Source: Trichopria drosophilae
Taxonomy: Eukaryota; Arthropoda; Insecta; Hymenoptera; Diapriidae
Direction: 5' to 3'
DNA: 64,000 nucleotides
Assembly: GCA_030407085.1 (NCBI GenBank)
Contig: CM059587.1
Coordinates: 44,676,501-44,740,500 of the forward strand
Positions 1-12,538 of the stretch are shown one piece after another. The notes below the pieces were generated by a model, which worked only from the letters and a program-made list of their open reading frames with translations, was not told the DNA's origin and did no database searches. Made by a program: the position numbers and the translations under genes. Every line of letters starts with the position of its first letter. The stretch's first letter is position 1.

Positions 1-3000
1 AATATATTCCGAAATTCGACTCCGAAAGGGTATTTTCAAACAACCATACAAAGGAGTATAAAGCGATTTTAAAAGCATTATTATATTATGTAGTAAGGGA
101 GTTTTCATCCTACACAACTGATCAGATCGAGGAATTCAATGGAATTTTCATTTGATTTAGGCGGTACTATAAGCCTGGCAATGTTCTACTCCACATTGAA
201 GTAGTTTTTATCATTTCGATAGCTGATTGCCACGAGATGTTTATAACAAAATTTTTATATATATACAATATCATTGACAAATGACTATTTGTTTAAAGAT
301 ATTTCTGTTTTTCTAACAAAAAGTGTTTTTTTAACAAAACATCTAAAAATAAAAAACAGCCACGGAGGGCTTTTTTATCATTACATTTAATTAGCAATTT
401 AAAAATACTTATTAATGCGTTAAAAAAATCCTTTCAGATTCTTTGAATAATTCTGAGTAAAATAAATCTCTTGTAATTTTTTTCTTAAAATGTTAAATTT
501 CAGTTGTTTATTTCAATTTTTTATTTTTCGGCCTAGAAAATTATTTTTTAAATTCCTTGAATAATCCTGAACAAAAAATGTCTCTTATTTTGTTGTATAA
601 TGCATATTTTCACAGGTGTAAAATGACCCAAATTGCATTTTTTTGCACATTTGACATTTTTTATTTCAGAAAATTTGCCTTTAACGAAGAAAAATATTTG
701 TTTGAGAAATATACAAAGAAATAAATAAACATTTTTCCGCACCAACAACTTTAAAAGTCAAATTGTTAAGCAATTTCGTTAATAACAATAAAAAAGGCAT
801 CCATGAATGATTTCGATTTTTTAATCTATACATATTAGAACACTATATGCCAAGGGCGAAATTATCGATCTTCTTCGAAAATTTTGAGTTTTTTGGGGTT
901 TGGTTTATTTTTGTAAGAGCACCGTGCCTTGATATATAATGTACTAAGCCGTCCAAATATAACGAATCAGTAATAAGATTTTCTAAATTTCATCAAAATA
1001 ACGAGCAACTAATTTTATTTTACTTTCTATTTTCGTAACATGTTTGCACTTATCAGAATTTTTCGGTCAGATCTGTAAATTTGTTTAATATTCAGCAAAA
1101 ATAATTACGTAAACTTTTCTCATCCGGCCTTCCTCTTACATAAACATATAATATACTCGTTTGGCTCGAGAGACGAACTGAGAGCGTGTGGGAACCACCT
1201 ACTTTACGCACTCGTATCGTAATGTACTATTTTATTTTTAATTTTTTATATTTGTATGTACGATGTACATTTACATAACTGTTTTATACACTATTTGATT
1301 GTATTTGAATATCATTTTATAAGTTAAATATTTATCTAGATTTAAACAAATATAGATGTTTTGAAGCTTGTCCGTTATTTTAATTTAAATAATATATGAA
1401 AATATTCTTACAGTCCTTATATATTTGTAAACAATAATACATTTTGTAAATAAATATTGTAAATTATTGTAAAACCGTCCAGGGAAGGCGCTCATAGCCA
1501 TGCTGATGAACACATTTGACCGACCGTACGAAATGCATTTTTTGACATACATATGGGCAAAATTTAACTTAGATATTCACACCGAACAAATTTCATAAAA
1601 AAAGAGACGTGACTGTTTAGTTTTTCAAGGTAACGGTTTAGGTTATGTTTAATGAATTTAAGCTTAATTTATAATATAAGCCATATCGGGATTAATGGGT
1701 AAGCCAGCAATTTGTTTATAATTATTTAACAATATATTTCGTTTATTTTTTTCAATATACTTCATAAGCATGTGTATATGCTGTACAATATAAATTCTAT
1801 AGTGTTAAATGGTACTTCAAACTATACTTTGTTGAATTCGTGTTTTCCATGTTATACGGATGCAATATTTGCAATATTATTTCTAAAAGGAGTTGAAGAT
1901 TTCAGAACAAAGCGGAAACGTCATTTAATAAATATTTAAAGCGCGTAGAGACTTTTTTTTCATTAGTTCTTCTGTTTAACTTCGATTTTATATGACATTT
2001 TTTGCATATATTTTTTTACGAATAGAATGAGAAAAAATCGGATTCGCAAGATGTGCGTACGATTTACAAAGTCATGAGGGCTGCACGAGAGTGTTGTGTC
2101 AATACCCTTCACTTTATGATTATTGTACTTTAGAACGAACTTATTTCATTTAAAAAATCCGGAATAATGTCATAAATACTTCATTCATAAATACTTTATT
2201 CGGTGGAAGTGTATAAAACGAATGTAATGCGGTGTATTTATACGATGTTTTTGGTGTAATATTTTTGCATGGAGGTAGGCGACTGCATTTCGCATTGTGT
2301 GGCTCGGAAAAGAGTGATTTATGATGAGCAACTCTAGACACCGAAAACGGCAATTACGGCTCCGTTGGAAATGTTGAACATCTGTATAGAGGATCTTAAA
2401 TGACATTCGAAACAGGTAAATCTTCTTCCGACTATGGTTGAAATAACAATAGAGGCTGTCAAAAACTTCAATGCCATAACTGCAGAACTTTGGAATCACG
2501 TATATCATACTTAATTAAGAAAGGAAAATAGCCGCTAAAATTACTTTATTCAAGAGCTTAAAATACGCAGACTAGAAAATCCTTGAAAGCATATAGTGAA
2601 AGTGCGTTTTTATTATGCTGCTAATACTAATACCGGGTTCGGAAAAACTGTTGTTCTCATTTTGAAAAAATAAAGTCCACAAATTCATGTACAAAATGAG
2701 CTTATACACCCCGACAATGTCTACATAACTCCCAAACTGAAAAATAACGTATAATGTAAATTTATTTATCGCATATACTATTTTAATATTATTGATATTC
2801 CTGTTGAATTAAATTTATAGAAATTACACCTAGTCAATACTTAATTACATGCGTTAACTTATTTCAATCAAAATAAAACAACGTAATCTTAAATCTGAAC
2901 AAATTATATTCTAGATTCGTACGCTATACACAACAGCAATCAAATAAATTTTCATATTATATGAACTATGATAAAAAGCACACTAATATTTAAATTTGTT

Positions 3001-5690
3001 ATCATTTTTGGTATTGCAAAAAAAAAATGAGAACCTAGCTTAAGAAAAAAAATTATAACAAACTTTCAACATTACACAATGCGAAAAATGAAAATTTTTC
3101 ATCACAAAGATTTTCAAATCGCTTTGAATTGTGCATATATACTTAAATGCATATAATGTTTAGGACTATCAAGATAAAAATTATGAAAAAAATAAAAATA
3201 TTTAATGTGCATTCTATCATAGTTCATCACAAGACATTATAAAACGTCATTATGAAATGTACGTTTTACCCATTTGATGAAATTTACATAATATTGTAAT
3301 TTATATTCGTGATAATGGTTACTGACATTGTTGTGAAAATTGAAACACTTAATTTAATGTTTACATTAATTTTATATAGTTATTGTATTAACTATATATA
3401 ACTAATTACACGTCGAATATCCTAGAAACGTCGTGGAAACTTAATAATATTATTATTACAAAATTAATATTATTAAATATTGTTATTATGTTTTCGTATT
3501 TAATTTGTTTTTGAGTTTGTTTTGTTTTGACTTGACATGCAATCTATATCTCACACATTCTAGTAGTCAGATTATTCTTTAATAATCTCTATATTAAATA
3601 ATGGACTCTAGTAGAAAATGCGACCAGTTTCTGGCCATTTTTCTGGTCTGCATGCTATAACTAATGGAGCCTAGAAAAACTGCCCAGAAAATGGCTAAGA
3701 AAATTTTCTACCAGGGGAATAGAAGCTAAAAAATTATAGCAACGAATATAAATTTAATTTTGATAATTGTATGTACTTTAGCAAATTAATTTCAAATGTG
3801 ACTCCGACCACTTTCAGTACTAGTTAATCTTATTTATTTTGTTTATTTTTGTGTTTTTCAATGTGCATTATGGTTTTTTTTACAGATATTTTCATTATAT
3901 ATTGTAAGTCACAACATATTTAATTCAAAAAATAACAGTTCAACATTTTAATGACGGTTTACATAATGGTCCGATGGTCTGAATTTAAAACCAAAAACAT
4001 TAAACGTCACGTTTACTATATGAATTGAGAAAAATAAATTTAAACTATTATTTATTAAAGTATTTTTACCCGTAACCCCATTGACACTCAAAAGACTGAT
4101 TTTTCACTCTGAATTTGATTGTTAACAGCATTTACAAAAATGTATGTATACTTTGACATCCTATCATCCCTATGTTTTCGAGGTCGCTATTTGAATACCG
4201 ATGTGACAATTTGGAACAAACGCCACATTTTTAAACAAATACATGAAAATACCAAACTTTCGTGATATTTATTTTTACAAATTCATATTTTTTTTATGGG
4301 AAGGGTTTTTTTATAACTTTGAGGTATTAATAAAGTTTGAAGAATATCTACTCGATGTGTAAATCACATTCATTTTTATAGACGCAGTATTTTTATTAAA
4401 AATATATTGTGTCTTAGAGAGAATTCAACATGAATTAATACATTACAACTATTGTTATGAATGTATGATAAATTTCAGTGAAATCGATTCAGAAAAGAGC
4501 GAATATAAGCAAAAATGCAAAATCCGAAAACGTCTGAACCGATTCCGCCGAACTTTGCGGTGTATTCATAAAAAAATGGTACACTAGCTTTAAGATAAAT
4601 CTTGACGCAAAATCGTAATTAGTTTCTATTTGAATTGCATCTTTTAAGTTAAAAATTCACGGTATCGACCGAAATGTTTCAACTGTCCCTTAATCCTTCT
4701 AGTTGTTCGAAAATTAGTGCAATGACAAACAATCTATTATAACAATTTATTCCGATTAAAATGTGAATTAACTTTTATTCATTTATATAAGTTTATGACA
4801 TGTGGAACAAAATGTTGTCATTGCATATTTGAAATTATTAAAAATCATTTAAAAAATTAGCATCACAATAACATACTGAAGCAAATGTTAATGTAATTTA
4901 CGAAGCGATTATTATTGTCAAACGGTATATAAGAAATAATTTCTATTGTTTACTCAAGTTAAGTTCTTCGTAACAGTAGTAATTGATAACATAAACATAT
5001 GATTTTTTATTTTTGGTACTCCTTTTTTATTTACTGTGGATTAATGTTTATTATTTAATATCAACAAAATTATTAGTTCATATTTCTACCTATATTTCTG
5101 CAGTTATTGAAAACATCATTAACATCAATTTATTATTTAAATTCTCAAACATCATTCAAACTTCAATATGTCATCCAACATATTTTTCGTTCAATATTAC
5201 TGTATGTATACTTCTATAATTAAATGAAAATATTGATGAGTTTATATAATAATAATAACAGTTATATCGTTCGAAGATTACAATCGAATAAATTAATATT
5301 AACGATTTCGCCTTATACTGAAGTTAATTTTGTATTGCAATCAATTCTTTATCATTTTTCCAACGTTTGTAGTACCGTTGAAGGAAGAGATTAGTCTGTT
5401 TAATTCAGATTTATATGAACATTTTTGTTCGAAAAACCATTTCTTGAAAAACCATCAGACGACAGTTTCGAATGATTCCTGTTCGGAATGATTACCTGCG
5501 ATGGTCATTACAAGAAAGCTGGACACTAATCTCTACCCCCGACCCCGAAGTTTTGGCACTACCTTTTACACTCACCCCCTACCTTTTACAAAGTTTACTA
5601 TCAACCATTGGAAACTTACGAAAAGCTGGTGCTCCTGACACCGCCCACATTTACCGGCAGTAGCAGTTTTTGGAATTTGGGTAGTGTGGG
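1..5690. other. Gene-free AT-rich flank
   Basis: No coding region, tRNA or rRNA was recognised. The sequence is strongly AT-rich, and open frames on both strands are short and lack recognisable motifs. A weak inverted pair around 3608-3716, whose arms share TAGAAAAT and CCATTTTTCTGG-like blocks, may be a decayed MITE. The minus-strand open stretch at 2150-2508 has slightly more balanced base composition but matches no family I know. Confidence 0.5.
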
Positions 5691-5697
5691 TAAACGG

Positions 5698-5705
5698 TAT
5701 AAAAA
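5698..5705 (+). promoter_or_regulatory. TATA box of the CDK9-like gene
   Basis: TATAAAAA lies about 100 bases upstream of the chosen start codon. A start of transcription near 5727-5735 would give a short 5' UTR. The stretch 5530-5800 is noticeably less AT-rich than its surroundings, as expected of a proximal promoter and first exon. No transcript data support the start site. Confidence 0.5.
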
Positions 5706-5801
5706 TCGTGCCTCTTGCACCCAAAATCATTATTGTCTTGTAAGTCTTTCGAAGACCAACCAGTTCTAGTGTCTATTGGAAGCCACACCAGGTTTGTCAC
5801 C

Positions 5802-8800
5802 ATGAGTACCGCGGCGATGAAGATCTGCACCAGGAAAAACAAAGTTTCGTATTGCCAGGACCTCTCCAAGTACGAATTGATTGAAAAAGTTGGAGAAGGC
5901 ACGTATGGGTAAGTGCATTCTTATTGTGTTTATATATAATTATTACATATTTTTGAATTGTAGCTTTTTTTAATCCTCAAGTATATTTCATGTATCATAT
6001 TCTTTAAATGAGGAGACTCGTGGTAGAACTCACCCGACGCTCGAACCGCGGAAAATAGTTGACCTCTTTGGCTGTTTTCAGATCGAATTTTTTTTGTCAA
6101 AAAGAAAATACCCCTTTTACGGAATTGCGAGACAAATTGTGTTTGCAGAAAATACTTCTTGATTTGCCGAATAGTTTCCGCAATAAAAAATAAAAATCAT
6201 AATTTTGAGGTATAAATCATAATTTATCAATTTTGTACTTGATGGTCAAGCGAAGCTAACCGTGAGCCGACAATATTTGGTTATGCAATTGTGCATAAAG
6301 TGCTTTTAAAAAATGTGAAACGTGCTTAAATGTTTAAATGCAGTTCGTCGTGTTTTTATCGATTTTCGATCAATTTTTTGACGATTATTTTAATTCAATA
6401 ACATCATTAAAATGTCGTAATATAATAACGATATATCCAAATTTTAAATACTTAAAACGATCAATACGTTTCTTGAACCATTAACCTAAGATTCTTTATA
6501 ATTTAAACCTTTCCTTTAGGCGCATAATCTTTTGACAATTTCAATGTTACATGTCAAAATCGTTCTGTATTATTTCAAGGTCAAATTAAGATTTAGCCGA
6601 TAGGAATTCCAATATCGCACTAAATTTGAATAATGCAAAAAAATGGGGGAATTTTTGATTTTATCAATTTTTTTAAACTCTAAGGATGTTGCAATTTTAT
6701 TGAAACTATGCATGACTCGATATGCGAATACTTGAATTAAGAAAAAAAAAGTTTACTTTTATATGTCCTCAATGGAATATGTATTTGAAAAAGTTCTAGA
6801 CCCTGTAATTAAAAAGCTATGAGCACATGTCCAGAAATGTTAAAAATAATGAATTCTGGGAAATCAAAGTTTTTATTTAAAGTTAAAAAAAAAATCGGAA
6901 AAAAATGCTAGTATCGTTCTTGATTAATTCTAACCACTTTTTTTTTTCAAAAATTCGTCGATAATGCTACTCAAATATTATAGATTTTGCTTAAAGAATT
7001 CTAAGTTTTCATTGTTAGCATGTTTCAAAAAAATATCAGTTTTTTAATCATTGCATCCAGGAGTTTTTCCAAGTAAAATTTCTCACACTCGGTGCGCTAC
7101 AACGAGAATAGGGGTTTGTATACTCATGCGAAATGCTGTCTTCGCTACGCTCGTGCGTCAAGCTGCCATTCATCGACAAACACCTATTTTGCTCCCTAGT
7201 TGCACAATCTACCATTCCTAGAACACTAAAATGTTTAGTTTTTGCTCTAGATATTTTGAAACTTTTTCTTTTATTTAAATTTTTCAATTCAAAAAGATTT
7301 CGCGATATATATATTTTTTTTTTCCCACTTGAGAGATAGTTTAGGATTTTCAGGGTAAAACTATCAAACAATTGCAGAGAGTAAAAATAGAAATTGATGA
7401 CGTTAGTTAATCGGAAAATGGACTTGAAGATTTTCGAAACTTTTCGTAATCTCTTAAAGTGGACCAAAAAGTTCAGTTAAAAATTTGTCAAAATAACGAG
7501 AGAAAAATCCAGAAAAATTCCAGCCTTTTCCGGAATTAAATTCTCAAAACTTTCACATGATCATGTTCACGGTCATCATTTTGTTTAATCCTTTGTGAAA
7601 CGCTTAACAGGTTTGATCTAAATCGCTTGAAAACTTCTACTCGTAAATTCTCGGGGTCACTACAAATTCGAAGTCAGAATTTAGTAATCCAAAATGGTGG
7701 ATCCAATATGTCTGCTCATACTTTTTGAATGTACATCGAATTAGAGAAAACTCAATATTTGGGGTTTTTGAGGTCGCCCGTTACAAATCCGAAGTCAGAA
7801 TATTGAAATCCAAAATGACAAATCTAATACGGCGAATCAAAATTTTAAAATTACATCGACGAAATTTTGTATTGCGGTTTTCAGGTTCCCGATAACGAAT
7901 TCAAAATCACAATTTTGAAGTTCAAAATAGAGAAACCAATGTGGCGGATTAAAATCTTAAAATTTACGTCGAATTAGACAGAACTCCGTATTTGAGGATT
8001 TTCGATGTTGATTTCGAGTCCTAAAAGAAAAATTATCTAATAACAGAATTTTTAGTTTCGAATAACGCTAAGAGCGGATTATAAAGTTGTTTATTTTTAA
8101 TTTTATGGAAATTCACTAATTTCGTGAAAATTAGTCCGCGATATTGGATCCGCCAATTTCAATTTCAAAATATTAACTTCAGAATCGATATCTGCTAGTC
8201 GAAAAACCCGTAGTTAACAATTTTGATGAAAATACGCTGATTTTTTTTTTTAAACTAGTCCGCCTTATTGGAGATACCATTTTGAATTTTGAAATTTTAA
8301 CACCAAATTCGTAATCAGCGATGTACCATCATATATCTCTTTCAGTCCCAGCGGGACACCAGTGTCCCACCTACATGCTATTAACTTTTCAACGTTTATG
8401 AGCAATTCCCTATCTGTTTCGTTGAGGATATTTGTTCCTGGCATTTCTAAGACTCCAATAAATTTTATAATAATATGGCACAATTGTTTAAAATAATTAT
8501 TGATATAAACAATTACTTAAAAAAAAAAGCATAAATTTCAGAAGAAGTTCATGCTGGGATGAAGGAATAGGTTTCATTTTGCGATATTTGGTATATAGGG
8601 GTTTTCGAGGATACTGATTACGAATCCTGTGTTAGATTTTCAAAATTGAAAATGGCGGATCCAATACTACCAAAAAAAACGGTGATGTCTCATATTTGGT
8701 ATATAGAGGGTTTGAAGTAGTTGATGACGTGTTTGATGTTCTGTTTTCGAAATTTAAAATGGCCGAGCTGATGTGGTACATGAAAAGTAAAACAAAATTT

Positions 8801-11800
8801 ATCAGAAATTTGATATTTGAAGGTTTTGGAATATTTGATCTCAAATAATTGAAATATTCTAGATTTCTATAAAAATGCTTGTATGTGGATTTCTATCTTT
8901 CATAATTATAATTTAATTTAACACTTTTTTTTATTGTATATTTGCAAATTTTATTAACAGCTCTCGGTCGAAACCAGAGACACGAACGAGGACGTTGCTG
9001 TTGAGGTCTCCATTTTTTTTGTATTATTAAGAATTATAATATTTTTTTTTTTAAATTTAAAAAAAAATGTTATTTTTATTTAAATAAATAAATATTTTTT
9101 TGGTATTGCAATTGCAGTATCCCCTGCTGTCCGGGAAATAATTAAAGCAACAACTCGATATGAAGTTGTCGCAAATCGCGAATACAGCACGCCGATTGGC
9201 CAAAATATCGGCAAGAAAAATGATCGATCAACTTCCACTCAACCGTCAAAATAAAGTGTTTCTGCGAGAACGATAAAATTAAAACCTAACAATGAAAATG
9301 TATTCGTCTGAAACTTGTTATTCGGAAGTTTTCGCGGTAGCTGATTTAGCCTCCTGAGTAAGAGTTATTAGTTTCCTATATAAAGGGTGTCCCAAAAGTT
9401 TGGACACGGTCTTGTAACTTTAAAAAAAAAAAATTTTTTAAATTGCTGAAACACTTGAAACGATTTTTCAAAAAAGCTATCTTTTTCGAGGGGTCCCCTC
9501 TAAAAATGTAATATACAATTTTGTCGTATCGCAAAAGAAACCCCCTAAATCAATGCTGAAATCGACTTGTTATTCGTTGGTGAGCCTTTAGCTGAGTTTC
9601 TCGATAGGGAAGTAAGTTTCACTTTGATTGATATGCGAGTGCCTTGATCCGCTCGATTATATGCTTCTGCTACCTTTGGTATCCTAAAAATAGATAATCC
9701 TTAGAATTACGGTCTTGCGCTTCTTATATCCGCCTTGGTAAATATAGAAGACGCATTTCATGCCCGTTTAATTATCACTTATACCTGTTAAGGATTGAGT
9801 AGGTTAAAGCAGGTTAGGTTAGACAAGGGTTAGGTTTTTTTTAGCGGGGGGTCTGGGAGGCCGCAAAAAATAAATCTATATTATAATAAAAATGTAATAT
9901 TTTCAGCCATTTTGGATTACATTTCATATTGTATTGCTATTTTCTAGCATAATCGGTATCAGACTGAGATAAATCTAACAAAACTATCAAAAAAGTAAGC
10001 GTCAGGGACTAAATATATACAAAAAAAGAATAAACATTAAAAAAGAGCGTAAAAGCCGCCATATTTGATCGGCCATTTTAAATGTTAACTGTACGTCGCT
10101 TAAAGTTTAGTTAGGGTGATTATTCCACAAGATCTAGACACTAGTGCCGGTCTGGAAACGGGAACATTACTAACTAGCCAGTACATTAAACAAATAAACA
10201 AATTTTCAAAAATCACGTTTTTTTTTTTGTAAATTAGCCGCCATTTTGAAAAAAATCAAACGTCATAGAACAATAATAGTATATTTGAAAAGTACGGATA
10301 AAAACAAGTCGGAAAATATGGGTTTGAAATTTTTTTGGTTATCATTACACAAATAAATATTCACTTGAAAAACATGACAAAATTATGGCCGTTTGGCATG
10401 AAAAGGGTTAAATAAAACGGGTATTTACCGACAATTTTAAAGTAATGATATAATTCAATAAAAATAATAAATAAGAACTTAATTCTGAGAGAGCCGAAAA
10501 GTCGAAAAGCCAGTCGAGTTGAAATTTTCTGTTCATACAAAAGGAACAAAAGTCACAATCAAAGAAACTTCCGTCGACAGTTTTGCCTGTGATCGTATAA
10601 ACATATAATAACAACGGTATAAACTTTTAATTTCCCTTGTTTTTAGCGTATTTTGTGATAATAACCCCAACCCTTTTTATGTACAATTGCGCAAGATATG
10701 TCGGATTTGTATCGGAAGGTATAATTAAATTTACGATTAAAGATTTACTTTATTATTGCAACTATTCGTCAAACCGAAAACTTTTTTTTTAAACACGTTT
10801 CATTCACAACAAAAATGTTCACTTTTAAAAAATGTTGTATCTGAAAACGAGAGGGGCCAACACTTTTCCGCTGCTCAAGCGCCCCGGACGGAGTTCTATG
10901 ATGAATGTTCGCAATCATGAAGTTGTTGCACGATACTAATTACACAGTTGTTAACAATTACAATTGTCAATTTTTAGGGATGTGTTCAAGGCCAAAAGGC
11001 GCGACACCAACGGTCCGCTCGTAGCGATCAAGCGGATGAAGTCGTCAGCAGGAACGAAAGGAGTAAGTTAAATAATAAATAGTTACATTTTTACTCTTAT
11101 TGTAGATTATCGAACAAAATCTGACAAGAATATTTCTCCATTTCAGTTTCCCGTTACAACGATGCGGGAAATCCAGAACCTGAAAGGGTTGAACCACGTT
11201 AATGTGGCAACCCTGATTGAAGTGTGCGAGTCAAACGGTGAGTGCCAATTGCATAACTGTTTTATATTTTATAACTATGTTTATTATTTTTATAATTGCT
11301 TATAATTTAAATGACTTTTCCCACAGCTAAGCAGGCATCACCCATTTCGCTCGTATTTGAATATTACGAGCATGACTTGAGTGGCCTGTTGCGAAGCTCC
11401 AACGTCCACTTCGGTTTGGCAGAAATCAAAAATATTCTGCTACAACTGATATGCGGGATGCACCATATCCACATCAATGATGTAAATACCAAATTTCAAT
11501 ATTTTATTTTAATAATGGTGAATAATTGAAAACTACAATGTTCGTTCTTTTGCAGATTGTACACAGAGATATGAAACCTGCCAATCTGATGATTACTAAA
11601 ACGGGTATTCTAAAAATCGTTGATTTTGGATTATCCCGTATTTTTAACAAAGATTGCAGGGAAAAATGCCTTACCAACGAGGTTTGTACTCTGTGGTACA
11701 GGGCGCCAGAGCTGCTCCTAGGACAACGTAAATATTGCCAAGCAATTGACATGTGGTCCGTAGGATGCATCATGGCAGAGATGTGGATGAGGTAAACTTC

Positions 11801-12463
11801 TAACCTTTTTGTAAAATATGAATTTTGGCATGATATTACAAATTCGAATGTGTTTGACTAACAAATATTCGGTATATTTTAGGTCACCCGTATTCCCTGG
11901 ACGCAGTGAGCAAGAACAGCTGAATCTGATTGCGCGGTTATGTGGGTCCATAACGCCAAACGTCTGGCCAGGCGTGCAGTCGATCAGACTGTATAACAGC
12001 CTCGTTTTGCCTGCTGAATATACGCGAAAGGTATGCATTTTTGCTTCTTGTTATCTCTTATAAAGAACAAGAATTATTATTCTAATATAGTAACGATACT
12101 TCATTGACTTGCTATGAATGTGAAAAAAGGTTTTATATAATTGTGCTCGTGTTACAGGTGATGACCAGATTGAGGCCCGTCGTCAAAGATTCATCCGCGT
12201 GTGAATTGCTGGATCAACTGCTTGTGCTTGACCCGAGTAAGCGAATTACTTCGGATTCAGCACTGCAGCATGAATTCTTTTTTAATTCACCGCGGCCATG
12301 CGATTTGAGACGGGCGTTGTCAAATCACCATAGGAGTATGGTTCACAGTTCAACCACTGTGAAGCCAGATGCTGCTGTGGTGTCTAGACGACATCATCCA
12401 TACGGGAACCATCGACCCAGGTCATGTTTGGATGATACCGGATATCACGATCGCGTGTATTAA
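5802..12463 (+). CDS. Cdk9: CDK9-like cyclin-dependent kinase (P-TEFb kinase family), 7 exons
   Basis: Exons by GT-AG borders: 5802-5908, 10978-11062, 11147-11237, 11327-11481, 11556-11791, 11883-12030, 12158-12463 (stop TAA). They join in phase to 375 codons, close to the 372 residues of human CDK9. The start ATG sits in CACCATG. Residue positions in my model: glycine loop GEGTYG 31-36, ATP-binding Lys54 in VAIK, helix motif PVTTMRE 66-72 (PITALRE in CDK9), HRD 149-151, DFG 169-171, T-loop Thr186, WYRAPE 193-198. The late stretches AEMWMRSPVF, LCGSITPNVWPGV and LLVLDPSKRI are CDK9-type rather than CDK12 or CDK10-type. Family knowledge: CDK9 with cyclin T phosphorylates RNA polymerase II and releases paused transcription. 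The protein is rather divergent (Glu after TN in the T-loop where CDK9 has Arg; changed helix motif), so it could be a fast-evolving paralogue. The C-tail from about residue 325 is Ser/His/Arg-rich and not recognisable. Confidence 0.86.
6023..6082 (+). repeat. Left arm of an inverted repeat near the 5' splice site of intron 1
   Basis: This roughly 60-base arm reads, as reverse complement, like 10839-10898. Shared blocks are TAGAACTC, GCGGAAAA, GTTG and GTTTTCAGAT, with about 70 percent identity by eye. Weaker similarity continues inward, for example GCAATTGTGCATAAA near 6278-6302 against the complement of 10678-10692. The arm lies about 115 bases downstream of exon 1. Confidence 0.6.
7590..8860. 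repeat. Degenerate repeat cluster with GGCGGATCCAATATGG motif
   Basis: Blocks of about 118-120 bases repeat in order: GAAGTCAGAAT-like, CCAAAATGGTGGATCCAATATG-like, TACATCGAATTAG-like, then GGTTTTTGAGGTCGC-like. They recur near 7670, 7790 and 7907, and further blocks at 8100-8330 and 8600-8860 are in mixed orientation. The same motifs form part of the terminal inverted repeats of the transposon at 18121-21996, so these look like old fragments of that family. Confidence 0.65.
8961..9005 (+). other. Possible 45-base cassette exon in intron 1
   Basis: A GC-richer segment is bounded by TTATTAACAG upstream and GTCTCC downstream, both passable splice sites. Its length is a multiple of three, and it stays open in the phase set by exon 1. 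Inclusion would insert 15 residues exactly in the glycine-rich loop, right after GEGTYG. That would probably disable the kinase, so this may simply be chance. No expression evidence is available. Confidence 0.15.
9118..9254 (+). other. Isolated open, GC-richer segment in intron 1
   Basis: After a 3' splice-like ATTGCAG, a reading frame starting at 9120 stays open for 44 codons to TAA at 9252-9254, in DNA that is otherwise A/T runs. The composition differs sharply from both flanks. The frame is not compatible with exon 1 of the kinase, because joining in that phase meets a stop after about nine codons. I do not recognise the peptide. It may be a fragment of a processed gene copy or an exapted element. 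Confidence 0.2.
10839..10898 (-). repeat. Right arm of the intron 1 inverted repeat
   Basis: This is the reverse-complement partner of 6023-6082, about 80 bases upstream of exon 2. The two arms may be two insertions of the same element in opposite orientation, or decayed ends of one large element now forming most of intron 1. Confidence 0.6.
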
Positions 12464-12468
12464 TCTTT

Positions 12469-12502
12469 TATTTTAATTTAATTTAATTTAATTTAATTTA
12501 AT
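12469..12502 (+). repeat. (TTAAT)n microsatellite in the 3' UTR
   Basis: About six copies of the pentamer TTAAT follow the stop codon of the kinase gene, within the expected 3' UTR. Confidence 0.85.
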
Positions 12503-12532
12503 GTAAATATAATAATATACTTGTAATGTAGT

Positions 12533-12538
12533 AATAAA
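12533..12538 (+). terminator. Poly(A) signal of the CDK9-like gene
   Basis: AATAAA lies 70 bases after the stop codon, giving a short 3' UTR. It is the first canonical signal on the + strand after the coding region. Confidence 0.6.

Larger units (their letters stand above)
5909..10977 (+). other. Large first intron of the CDK9-like gene
   Basis: This 5,069-base intron starts GTAAGT and ends TTTTTAG. The other introns are 74-127 bases (11063-11146, 11238-11326, 11482-11555, 11792-11882, 12031-12157). It is swollen with repeats: an inverted pair close to both ends, a degenerate array around 7590-8860, and two GC-richer segments at 8961-9005 and 9118-9254. Around 9587-9612 a stretch containing GCTGAGTTTCTCGATAG recurs at 23180 inside the 12.8 kb unit. 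No conserved gene was found inside it on either strand. Confidence 0.7.

Noticed and set aside
2150..2508. Overlapping - strand frames with moderately balanced composition
   Set aside because: No recognisable domain, no splice sites in phase, and no supporting context; it could be an old gene fragment but cannot be supported.
5472..5663. Open frame just upstream of the kinase gene
   Set aside because: It lies in the presumed promoter, stops before the TATA box, and has no family resemblance.
7048..7467. 139-codon open frame on the - strand in intron 1
   Set aside because: Low-complexity Phe/Lys/Leu content over A/T runs, no motif, and no splice or promoter context. It overlaps repeat-like DNA.
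9780..9860. GGTTAGGTTAG-like stretch as an interstitial telomere
   Set aside because: Only two or three imperfect TTAGG-type units; too short to separate from chance.
11504..12038. Open frames antisense to kinase exons 5 and 6
   Set aside because: They are shadows of conserved kinase coding sequence and lack splice logic of their own.
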